Of a DNA stretch of 64,000 nucleotides, positions 17,126 through 24,727 are shown piece after piece. The notes under the pieces were generated by a model. The model was not told the origin of the DNA, did not search any database, and saw only the letters and a program-made list of their open reading frames with translations. A program made the position numbers and the translations under genes. The stretch comes from Streptomyces musisoli (lineage in GTDB: Bacteria; Actinomycetota; Actinomycetes; Streptomycetales; Streptomycetaceae). Numbering within the stretch: position 1 is the first letter of the stretch; every line of letters begins with the position of its first letter. Location: contig NZ_JAERRH010000011.1 of NCBI RefSeq assembly GCF_016741855.1, positions 1 through 64,000 on the forward strand. Direction: 5' to 3'.

Positions 17126-19234
17126 TCAGAAGACCGGAAGGGCCTTCAGGGAGCCGGCGTTCGCCAGGAAGACGCGGTTGCCCGCGGCCGTGAAGGCCAC
17201 ATCGTCGTCGTCGGCGAACGGGATCTCGTAGGACCAGACCTCGCTCGCGTCGTCCTTGCTGACGGTCCGCACTGTGGAGCCGTCCAGCAGCCAGACCCCG
17301 TTGCCCTGGAGGACGATGGGGTGGTCGTTGCCGTTCACCGCCAGGCCGGCATCCCACCGCTGCTTGCCGGCCGGGAGCGCGAAACCGTAGGGGTAGCCGT
17401 AGTCGTCACAGGCACTCGAGTAGAGCATGTCGCCGTAGACGCAGGGGCGTGACCACTCGTAGTCCTCGCTGTCGTAGTAGTGCCGCCGCGTGTGTGACCA
17501 CAGTTCCCTGCCGTCCGAGATCCTCCGCGCGGTGAGTCCCCGGCCGTTGAGGTAGACGACGCCGTCGCGGACCGCCGGGAAGAGGTACCGGTCCTTCGCC
17601 AGGTCGCGAGCCGTCCACTCGGTTCGACCGCTCCTGGTGTCGACGGCCATGGCATGCCCCGTGGTCGTGGTGACGACCAGCCTTCCCCGATGGGCGACGG
17701 ACCGGGGGAGCAGCTTGCCGCGGAAGTCCGCCGGTACGGGCACGGTCCAGCGGATCCTGGCGTCGGAGCGGCCCACGGCGCGCAGCCGCTGGTCCTTCGT
17801 CAGCAGATAGACCGCTTCCGTGTCCGCGGTCAGCAGCGTCTTGGCGTCGGCCTTCGCGGTCCACTTGGGCTCTCCGGTCGACGGGACGAAGGTGTGCAGG
17901 GTGCCGTGGTCGTCGGCGGCCACCAGAAGCCGGTCGGAGAGCGAGAGGTAGCGGCACGTCATCTGCATCGCCGGAGCGCTCCAGCGGCGCTTGCCGTCCA
18001 CGGCGTTGAGCGCCACCACACCGCTGACGGGGTTGCCGACGATGACGACGTCGCGTACCGGCAGCGGCGCCGGTGACAGGCGGCTCGACACACCGGCCGC
18101 AGTCCACAGGGGTTCGGGCGAGCCCCCGATGATGTAGTCGCCGTCGTCGGCGGAGAGCAGGCGGGCCGCCGGTGTCCTCGCGGCGGGCGGGTAGCTGAAC
18201 AGGTCGTCGCGGTGCCGGGCGCTGCCGCCGCCGCGCATCAGCCACCAGCCCGTCCCGGTGCCGGCGGCCGCGAGTACGGCACCGCCGGCCGCGAACCCGG
18301 TGAGCAGGCGCCGCCTGGACGGCGCCGCCCCGGTCTGCGTCGTCAGCAGCGGCGCGGACAGTTCTCGTACCTCGCGCTCCCGCTCCTTGATCGCGTCCGC
18401 CACGGGCCCGCGCCTCCACACCGCGGCGGCCTTCTTCGGACCGGCGAAGGCTGTGGCGATCTGTTCCGGAGTGGGCCGCGCCGCCGCGTCCTTGGCGAGG
18501 CAGGGCGCGATCAGCGCGTGCTGCTCGGGGGTGACGCCCTGCCAGTCGGGCTCGCCGTGGACGACCTCGTACTGGACGGCCGCCACGTGCGCGCCCTGGA
18601 ACGCGCGGTGACCGGTGGCGGCGTAGACGAGGACGGCGCCGAGCGAGAAGACGTCGGCGGCGGGAGTGACACGCCGGCCGAGGACCTGCTCGGGGGCGCC
18701 GTACCCCGGGGTGACCGGGATCTGGCCGGTGGTGGTGAGGGTGAGGCCGTGTTCGGGGCGGGCGATGCCGAAGTCGATGATCCTCGGGCCGGTCGCGGTG
18801 AGCACGATGTTCGGCGGCTTGAGGTCGCGGTGGACGAAGCCGGCGGCATGGATGTCGCCCAGGGTGCGCGCGACCGACGCGGCCAGGGCGCGGAGCCTGG
18901 TGTCGTCCAGGGGTCCGTGCCGGTCCACTATCTGGTCGAGGGTCGGGCCGGCGAGGAACTCGGTGGCGATCCACGGCCGGCCGCCCTCGGTGTGGGCGCC
19001 CAGCACCGCGGCCACACCGGGGCTGCGGACCGCCTGCGCCGCCAGGGCCTCGCGCACGAAGCGCTGGGCGAGGTGGGTGTCGTGGGCCAGTTCCGGGCGG
19101 AGCACCTTCACCGCGGCGACCGTACGCGCGTGGTCCTGGCCGACGTACACCTTGCCCATGCCGCCCTCGCCCAGCACGCCGAGCAGCCGGTACGGGCCGA
19201 GGCGGATCGGGTCGCCGGTCCCCAGGGGTCTCAT
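17126..19234 (-). CDS. Membrane Ser/Thr protein kinase with PQQ-type beta-propeller
   Basis: This 702-aa receptor kinase has a cytosolic Hanks-type domain at residues 13-265. It carries the glycine loop GEGGMGKVY (22-30), ATP lysine K43, helix-C E62, HRDLKPPN (135-142) and DFG (154-156), so it should be active. A juxtamembrane stretch and one membrane helix (about 310-335) follow. The outer C-terminal half has repeated W-containing blades (GKRRWSAP, GEPKWTAK, GRTEWTA, GRELWSH) typical of PQQ-like propellers and probably senses an envelope ligand. It is the last gene of the esx-kinase run, 56 bp after the related kinase gene, with a purine-rich ribosome site. Confidence 0.9.
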   Translation of the reverse strand: MRPLGTGDPIRLGPYRLLGVLGEGGMGKVYVGQDHARTVAAVKVLRPELAHDTHLAQRFVREALAAQAVRSPGVAAVLGAHTEGGRPWIATEFLAGPTLDQIVDRHGPLDDTRLRALAASVARTLGDIHAAGFVHRDLKPPNIVLTATGPRIIDFGIARPEHGLTLTTTGQIPVTPGYGAPEQVLGRRVTPAADVFSLGAVLVYAATGHRAFQGAHVAAVQYEVVHGEPDWQGVTPEQHALIAPCLAKDAAARPTPEQIATAFAGPKKAAAVWRRGPVADAIKEREREVRELSAPLLTTQTGAAPSRRRLLTGFAAGGAVLAAAGTGTGWWLMRGGGSARHRDDLFSYPPAARTPAARLLSADDGDYIIGGSPEPLWTAAGVSSRLSPAPLPVRDVVIVGNPVSGVVALNAVDGKRRWSAPAMQMTCRYLSLSDRLLVAADDHGTLHTFVPSTGEPKWTAKADAKTLLTADTEAVYLLTKDQRLRAVGRSDARIRWTVPVPADFRGKLLPRSVAHRGRLVVTTTTGHAMAVDTRSGRTEWTARDLAKDRYLFPAVRDGVVYLNGRGLTARRISDGRELWSHTRRHYYDSEDYEWSRPCVYGDMLYSSACDDYGYPYGFALPAGKQRWDAGLAVNGNDHPIVLQGNGVWLLDGSTVRTVSKDDASEVWSYEIPFADDDDVAFTAAGNRVFLANAGSLKALPVF

Positions 19235-19290
19235 CGCTGATCGCTTTCTCTTCTTCTCTTCTCGTCACCGGGCGGCCCGTGCCGGACGGC

Positions 19291-21501
19291 TCACCGCAGG
19301 GGGAAGGCCGCCAGGAAGCCGCCGCCCTGCGCGATGACCGCCTTGGCGTTCTCGTGGGCGATGAATCGGTCGCCGGTGGTCTTGTAGGAATGCGCCGGGG
19401 CACCGGACGAGAGGCCGACGGCCCACAGCTGGGACCCGCGCTTGCTGTAGGCGTACTCGGTGCCGATCACGGGCGCGGCGTTCAGGTCGGCCCGTGCCCC
19501 CTGGCCGCCCTTCTCCTCCCACTTCACCCGGCCGCTGACGGGGTCGAACGCGACGAGCCCGAGGCCCTTCTCCACCGCGTACAGCGTCCCGTCCTTCAGC
19601 GCCGGCAGCCCGTACGTGCGCCCCGGCCTGGTGGTCCCGGTGTCCCAGGCCACTCCGCCGTCGCCGAGCCGCAGGGCGCGCAGCCGGCCGGCGCCCACGT
19701 AGAGGCGGTGGTCGTCGGCGGTCAGCGGCTGCTGCACCCGGCCGGCCTTGACGCCGTCGAGGGGGCGGTCCCAGCGGACGGTGCCGTCGCGGGTGTCGCG
19801 CACGACGGCGTGGACGGTGCCGTCGTCGGCTTCCTGGAGGGCCACGAGGTGACGCCCGACGACGGAGCCGGACAGGAAGTAGAGCCGGACGGAGCCCGGC
19901 CGCCGGGCGGGCAGCGGCTTCGTCCACAGCAGCTTGCCCGCGTCCATGTCGTAGGCGAACAGGTACCAGGTCTGGGCGGCCGAGAAGGTGGTGTCGACGT
20001 ACTTCCCGCGGCCCGCCGCGACGTAGGCGACACCGTTCGCCGTGCACACCATCTGGTCCGCCACCAGTTCCCCGTTGAACTCGTTCAGGGACACCGTGGG
20101 GTCGGCCAGTTCGCCGGTGAGGAGGTTGACCGAGGCCAGGAGCAGCGGGTCGCCACCGGCCTTGCCGGCCCTGCGGTCGTCGGACGGGCCGAGGCCGAGC
20201 AGGCGCCGGCCGTCGGACGCGACCTCCCAGTCGCTGTCCATCAGGCTCATGGACCACTGCCGGTGCCCCGTCTGCGCCACCACGCCCGTCAGTTCGGTCG
20301 CCACGGTCACGACCATGTTGTCCACCACGTGGAGCTGTCCCTGGGGCATGACGTCCGCGAAGAGGTCGTCCGGGCGGACCTGGATCTGCCAGATGGAGTC
20401 CAGCTGTTTCCTGGGCAGCAGGCTGTTGCTCGGCCCGGGGGCCGGCTGTGGCTTCGGTCCTCCGGCTTCCCGGGTCACGGCCCACGCCCCGGCACCGGCC
20501 GCGGTCAGGGCCGCTGTCGCGCCCGCCCCGGTGAGCAGCAACCGCCGGCGCGTCCAGCGGGCGGGCGCCGCCGTCGGCGCCGTGCCGGGCACGTCGGCCG
20601 GGGCCGGCAGCCGCTGCGGAGCGACCTGCCAGACCTCGGTGGCCCGCCGCGCGATGTCGGCCAGCAGCGCGTCCGGCAGGTGATCGGCGAACTCCCCGGC
20701 GCCGTCGTGCAGCCGGGCGGCGAGCCAGTCGGTCGTCGGCCGCCGGAAGGGGTTCTTGTCCAGGCACGGCACGAGGACGGGGACCAGGCCCTCGGGGACG
20801 CCGGTCAGGTCGGGGTCGGTGTACTGCACCCGGTAGAGCAGGTCGGCCGCCTGGCCATGGCCGAACGGCGGGTGCCCGGTGGCCGCGAAGACGAGCAGCC
20901 CGGCGAGCGCGAACACGTCACCCGCCGCCGAGTGTTCCTGCCCGCCCGCCTGCTCGGGCGACATGAAGGCGGGGGTGCCGACCGCGGCCCCGACCCGGGT
21001 GAGGTGCTCGTCCCCGGCCGCGCGGGCGATGCCGAAGTCGATGACCTTCGGACCGTAGGCGGTGACGAGGACGTTGGACGGCTTGAGGTCGCGATGGACG
21101 ACGTCGGAGGCGTGCAGCTGGCCCAGCGCCCCGCACAGCGCCGCACCGAGCGCCCGGACGGTGCGTTCGGGCAGCGGACCGCACAGCGCCACGGCGTCGT
21201 CCAGTGGTGGCCCGAGCACGTACTCCGTGGCAAGCCAGGGCGTCTCGGCCCGTGCGTCCGCGTCCACGACCCCGGCGCCGTACCGCTCCCCCACGACGCG
21301 GGCCGCGTCGGTCTCCAGCCGGAACCGGGTGCGGCAGGCCGGGTCGGAGGCGATGCGGGCGTGCATCGTCTTCAGCGCGACGGTGCGGCCGCCCGCGGTA
21401 CGGGCCAGGTAGACGGTGCCCATGCCGCCGCTGCCGAGGCGGGCGACGGGCCGGTAGGGGCCGATCTCCTGGGGGTCGTCGTGGGTGAGAGGGGAGGGCA
21501 T
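19291..21501 (-). CDS. Membrane Ser/Thr protein kinase with PQQ-type beta-propeller
   Basis: This 736-aa paralogue of the next gene downstream has the same layout. The kinase domain (about residues 14-270) carries GSGGMGTVY (23-31), K44, HRDLKPSN (136-143) and DFG (155-157), all intact. A membrane helix lies near 328-350 (LLLTGAGATAALTAAGAGAW). The propeller blades include GHRQWSM, GKLLWTK, GTVRWDR and GRVKWEE. It starts 9 bp after the stop of the pseudokinase gene, so the two are probably co-translated. Its place downstream of esxBA suggests a role in controlling secretion or in answering envelope signals. That link is inferred from context only. Confidence 0.9.
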   Translation of the reverse strand: MPSPLTHDDPQEIGPYRPVARLGSGGMGTVYLARTAGGRTVALKTMHARIASDPACRTRFRLETDAARVVGERYGAGVVDADARAETPWLATEYVLGPPLDDAVALCGPLPERTVRALGAALCGALGQLHASDVVHRDLKPSNVLVTAYGPKVIDFGIARAAGDEHLTRVGAAVGTPAFMSPEQAGGQEHSAAGDVFALAGLLVFAATGHPPFGHGQAADLLYRVQYTDPDLTGVPEGLVPVLVPCLDKNPFRRPTTDWLAARLHDGAGEFADHLPDALLADIARRATEVWQVAPQRLPAPADVPGTAPTAAPARWTRRRLLLTGAGATAALTAAGAGAWAVTREAGGPKPQPAPGPSNSLLPRKQLDSIWQIQVRPDDLFADVMPQGQLHVVDNMVVTVATELTGVVAQTGHRQWSMSLMDSDWEVASDGRRLLGLGPSDDRRAGKAGGDPLLLASVNLLTGELADPTVSLNEFNGELVADQMVCTANGVAYVAAGRGKYVDTTFSAAQTWYLFAYDMDAGKLLWTKPLPARRPGSVRLYFLSGSVVGRHLVALQEADDGTVHAVVRDTRDGTVRWDRPLDGVKAGRVQQPLTADDHRLYVGAGRLRALRLGDGGVAWDTGTTRPGRTYGLPALKDGTLYAVEKGLGLVAFDPVSGRVKWEEKGGQGARADLNAAPVIGTEYAYSKRGSQLWAVGLSSGAPAHSYKTTGDRFIAHENAKAVIAQGGGFLAAFPLR

Positions 21502-21510
21502 CGGGTGTCT

Positions 21511-22464
21511 TCAGTTCCGGCTGCGGGGCGGGCGGGCGGGAGCGGTCCCGACGGACGTCTCCGCCGTGAGGACGGCCGCCGACTGGTGCGCGAGGGCGGC
21601 GATCACCCGCCCCGGGAGCCGGCCGGGGACGAGGAGACCGGCGGAATCGGCTGCGGAACCGGCTGCGGCGTCGCCGGCCAACGTGTCGATCAGCTCGGCC
21701 AGTTGGGGGCGGGCGCCGGGATCGCGGGTGAGGCACCGTGCGACCACGGTACGGAGGGCGGCCGGGAGTTCGTCCCGCTCCGGGGTCGTGTGGCCCGTGG
21801 CGGCGTACGCGAGCGTCGCGCCGAGGGCGTACACGTCCCCCAGGGGCCGCGGGCGTCCGCCGGACGCCTGCTCCGGCGGCAGACTGCCCGCTTCGAGGCC
21901 GGGCAGCCCGGAGCGGGGCGTGCCGTCCGGGGCGGCGGCCCGGACGGCGCCGAAGCAGGAGAGGCGAGGACCGTCGGCGGTGAGCAGGACGGCCGCGGGG
22001 GACACGCCGGCGAAGGTCAGGCCCTGCCCGTGCAGGACGGCCAGGGTCTCGGCGAGGGCCACGCCGAGCGCGCGTACCGTCCGCTCGGGCAGCGGTCCGC
22101 CGTGCACGGCGAGGGCCGTCGGCAGCGGCAGGGCGGGCAGATAGGGGCGGGCGCACCACGCGGGCTCGCCGGGGGCGGCGAGGGCCGTGACGGGCGACGC
22201 GCAGGGGCCGAGGAGGTAGCGGGAGCCTTCGGCCTCGGTGAGGAAGCGGTGGGGGTCACCGCCGGGGTGCGGGAGGGAGAGCAGGACGGTGTGCTGTCCG
22301 TCGGCGCTGCGGGCGATGTACCGGCGCTCGGGGACGGGCACCTTGGTACGGGCGTCGTCCAGGGCGGTGATCAGGGTGTACGGGCCCACCCTCCGCCGCG
22401 ACGCCGTGGCCGCGTCCGGTCCTCCGCCGGCGGCCACGCCCGTGGCGCCCTCTGTGACACTCAT
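21511..22464 (-). CDS. Kinase-fold protein lacking catalytic residues (pseudokinase)
   Basis: This 317-aa protein aligns by eye with the N-terminal kinase domains of its two downstream neighbours. The match is best at LPERTVRALGVALAETLAVLHG and at GGRPRPLGDVYALGATLAYAATGH. Every catalytic position is changed: the VALK lysine is Ser63, HRDLKPSN reads FAGVSPAA (151-158), and DFG reads CFG (170-172). The glycine loop is gone. No membrane helix is visible. I expect a scaffold or allosteric partner for the adjacent kinases. The ATG at 22464 replaces a longer frame that would run through two hairpins. Confidence 0.85.
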   Translation of the reverse strand: MSVTEGATGVAAGGGPDAATASRRRVGPYTLITALDDARTKVPVPERRYIARSADGQHTVLLSLPHPGGDPHRFLTEAEGSRYLLGPCASPVTALAAPGEPAWCARPYLPALPLPTALAVHGGPLPERTVRALGVALAETLAVLHGQGLTFAGVSPAAVLLTADGPRLSCFGAVRAAAPDGTPRSGLPGLEAGSLPPEQASGGRPRPLGDVYALGATLAYAATGHTTPERDELPAALRTVVARCLTRDPGARPQLAELIDTLAGDAAAGSAADSAGLLVPGRLPGRVIAALAHQSAAVLTAETSVGTAPARPPRSRN

Positions 22465-22513
22465 TCCCTGTCCCGCGTCGTGTTCGCTCTGCCGCGGCCG
22501 TCCGGCACGACAG

Positions 22514-22544
22514 AGGGTGGGCACCTCCCGTGCGTGCCCACCCT
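22514..22544 (-). terminator. Second hairpin between esxA and pseudokinase gene
   Basis: A perfect 11-bp stem (AGGGTGGGCAC / GTGCCCACCCT) has a 9-nt loop. Together with the palindrome at the esxA stop it would reduce read-through from esxBA into the kinase genes, or protect the 3' end of the esxBA mRNA. Confidence 0.6.
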
Positions 22545-22590
22545 GCTGTGGTGGCGTGCCGGCCGGTACGGCCGACTCCTGCGGCGACTC

Positions 22591-22616
22591 GGCCGGCTCG
22601 GCCGGCCGAGCCGGCC
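22591..22616 (-). terminator. 26-bp perfect palindrome at the esxA stop codon
   Basis: GGCCGGCTCGGCC is followed directly by its complement GGCCGAGCCGGCC. The palindrome's last base is part of the esxA stop codon. It can form a 13-bp stem and is likely to stabilise or terminate the esxBA message. Confidence 0.7.
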
Positions 22617-22918
22617 TACATGAAGTAGCTGGCGGCCTTCCGGTCGCCGCCCTGGTAGTCACCGCCGGCCGAGTGCACGACCTTGCCGATGGCGACGAGG
22701 GCCTCGTGAATGCCGGTGGCCTCACGGTCCCAGGCGGCCTGCTGCTCCGTGTAGGTGGTGTGGGCCTCGCCCTCCCACATGTCGGCCACACCGGCGACCT
22801 TCTGCTTGATGGCCTCGAGGCTCTCCTCGAGGCGCCGCGCGTGGTCGGCCAGCTGGGTGGCGGTGTGGTCGAGGTTGCCGTACGAGACTTCGAGGTCGCC
22901 GAGGTTCTGGGCGCTCAT
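22616..22918 (-). CDS. esxA: WXG100 protein EsxA-like
   Basis: This 100-aa helical-hairpin protein of the ESAT-6/WXG100 family has the turn motif WEG (about residues 48-50) between two long amphipathic helices. The C-terminus is GGDYQGGDRKAASYFM. It should form a heterodimer with the EsxB-like product encoded 38 bp upstream and be exported by the EccBCDE machine. In S. coelicolor the homologous pair is secreted and needed for normal sporulation. The gene is followed immediately by a strong hairpin. Confidence 0.9.
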   Translation of the reverse strand: MSAQNLGDLEVSYGNLDHTATQLADHARRLEESLEAIKQKVAGVADMWEGEAHTTYTEQQAAWDREATGIHEALVAIGKVVHSAGGDYQGGDRKAASYFM

Positions 22919-22956
22919 GATTACCTCCGTGCTGAGATGTTGTGGCCTGGCCGGGA

Positions 22957-23298
22957 TCAGTAGCTGGACAGCGCGGAGTGCGAGCCGCCGTAGTTGACGT
23001 CGATGCTCTGCACCTGCGAGCGGACCTCGTCCTCGGTGCTGTCCTTGATCTTCCGGGTGCTGCTCATGGCCTCGATGTACTTGGCGAGGATGTTGCCGAT
23101 CCGGACCATGCGCTCGTTGATCTCGGTCTGCTTGGCGTTGAACGCGCCGGCACCGATGCCCTTCCAGTGGCCTTCGAGGCTGTCGATGATGCTCTGCAGA
23201 TCGCGGAGCTGGCCCTTGATCCCCTCGAAGCGGTGCGCAAGCTCCTTTTCAAGGGCAATGATGTCGCCGTCGCTGACCTTCTGACGCCCTGAAGCCAT
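22957..23298 (-). CDS. esxB: WXG100 protein EsxB-like
   Basis: This 113-aa WXG100 protein has WKG at the helix turn (HWKGIGAGAF) and a C-terminal extension ending SIDVNYGGSHSALSSY. The extension may hold the export signal; I do not see the mycobacterial YxxxD/E spacing exactly. I chose the ATG at 23298 (MASGRQ) because GAAAGG lies seven bases upstream; the ATG at 23304 would leave only one base of spacing. It is encoded just before esxA, 38 bp apart, and after a hairpin that separates it from the mycosin gene. Confidence 0.9.
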   Translation of the reverse strand: MASGRQKVSDGDIIALEKELAHRFEGIKGQLRDLQSIIDSLEGHWKGIGAGAFNAKQTEINERMVRIGNILAKYIEAMSSTRKIKDSTEDEVRSQVQSIDVNYGGSHSALSSY

Positions 23299-23379
23299 TT
23301 CCATGCCTTTCGTTGTGAACTGACCTTGCCGGCGTACTGGGCCATGAACCAGGCGTCAGCACCGACGGCAAGCGGGCTT

Positions 23380-23402
23380 CTGCTCACTCGGTGAGGGAGC
23401 AG
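23380..23402 (-). terminator. Hairpin between mycP1 and esxB
   Basis: A stem-loop has inner arms CTCAC/GTGAG and outer arms CTGCTC/GAGCAG with a small bulge. It lies 16 bp past the mycosin stop and upstream of esxB, so it could lower read-through or shield the upstream mRNA end. Confidence 0.5.
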
Positions 23403-23418
23403 GTATGCGGGAGACCGC

Positions 23419-24702
23419 TCAGGAGTTACGGCGTGCACGCAGCACGGCGAAACCGGCGCCTCCGATGACTAGTACGGCGGCTACGGCGCCGATGATCACC
23501 CAAGTCTGGCTGCCGCTGCCGGAGTCGGTGTCCTTCGCGGCGGCGGAGGTGGGCCCGCCGGTCGAGCCGGCGTCCTCGGCCGGCTTGCCGGAGGGTGTGC
23601 CGGCCGAGGGGCTGGGGGCCGAGGGGCTGGGGGCCGCCGAAGACCCGCCGCCGTTCTCCTTGGCCAGGGGATCGACGTCGGCCGGCCCGGGGTCGATGTT
23701 CTTGTCGATGAGGACGCGCCGGGGGCGGACGCCGCCATAGCCGAGGTACTTGCTGGGCTTGTCCTTCGCCCAGTCACGGGCGGCGGTGTCGATGAGGGTC
23801 CGCAGGACCTGGTTGCCCGTCCAGTCGGGGTGAGCGGACCAGATGAGGGCGGCGGAGGCGGAGGCGATGGCCGAGGCGGGGCTGGTGCCCTGGCTGTCGC
23901 AGTACTCGTCGAACTTGCCGTCGCACCAGGAGGGGATGTTCAGGCCCGGAGCCGCGAGATCCACGTAACCTCCGTAGGAGGAGAACCCGCCCACTGTTCC
24001 GGATTTGTCCAGAGCTGCCACGCCGACCGCGTAGGGATAAACAGCCGGGTAGGAAGGCAGATTTCCCTTGTCGCCTTCATTGCCGATGGACACGAACATC
24101 AACTTGCCCTTGGACGCCCCGTACTTCAAGGCGGCTTTCATAGCGTCATTCGGCTCGAAGGCAGCGAAGGACATGTTGATGATCTTTGCATCGCTGTCGG
24201 CGGCTGCCCGTATCGCCTCAGCCTCGCTAGGCGTCTTGCCGGCCTCGTCACTGCTCGAGACCGCTGAAGCAATACGGAACGGAATGATCTTGGCACCCGG
24301 AGCAAGGCCCTTGATTCCACCGCCGGCTCCCGTACCCGCGATAATTTCGGCCATCGAGGTGCCGTGCCCGATGTTGTCGTGGGTCACGTGGTACGAAACG
24401 GATTTGGGGACTTCATCGACCAGCACCTGGCCCTTGAGGGAGGAGGTCGCCGGGTTGACTCCGCTGTCGACCACCGCAACCTTCACCCCCTTGCCTGTGC
24501 TGATCTTCCAGATGTCATCAGCACCCATCGCGTCCAGGTACCACTCCTTGGACTGGACATCCACGGCGACGGCTTCCGGAGCAAGGGTTGCCGACGCGAC
24601 GGCGAGCGCGCCGAGTGCCGAACACACCGCGGACAGGCGCCGTGCGTTGCGTCTCGTCAAGAGGGTGATCCCCATGCCGCGTCGACCGGTCCCTGGCTTC
24701 AT
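23419..24702 (-). CDS. mycP: Mycosin, type VII secretion-associated subtilisin-like protease
   Basis: This 427-aa membrane-anchored S8 serine protease has a signal peptide (about residues 20-46), catalytic Asp79 (VAVVDSG), His113 (IGHGTSMAE) and Ser274 (QGTSPASA). A Pro/Ser/Gly-rich linker and a C-terminal membrane helix (WVIIGAVAAVLVIGGAGFAVL) with an RARRNS tail follow. A cysteine pair flanks the active-site loop. In mycobacteria mycosins cap the ESX pore on the periplasmic face. It is the first of two mycosins in the locus, 25 bp after the Pro-rich protein gene. The interval 24000-24400 uses noticeably more A/T-ending codons than its neighbours. The start at 24702 has GAGGA upstream. Confidence 0.92.
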   Translation of the reverse strand: MKPGTGRRGMGITLLTRRNARRLSAVCSALGALAVASATLAPEAVAVDVQSKEWYLDAMGADDIWKISTGKGVKVAVVDSGVNPATSSLKGQVLVDEVPKSVSYHVTHDNIGHGTSMAEIIAGTGAGGGIKGLAPGAKIIPFRIASAVSSSDEAGKTPSEAEAIRAAADSDAKIINMSFAAFEPNDAMKAALKYGASKGKLMFVSIGNEGDKGNLPSYPAVYPYAVGVAALDKSGTVGGFSSYGGYVDLAAPGLNIPSWCDGKFDEYCDSQGTSPASAIASASAALIWSAHPDWTGNQVLRTLIDTAARDWAKDKPSKYLGYGGVRPRRVLIDKNIDPGPADVDPLAKENGGGSSAAPSPSAPSPSAGTPSGKPAEDAGSTGGPTSAAAKDTDSGSGSQTWVIIGAVAAVLVIGGAGFAVLRARRNS

Positions 24703-24727
24703 GCCTGTGTACGTCCTCGCTCGTGTT

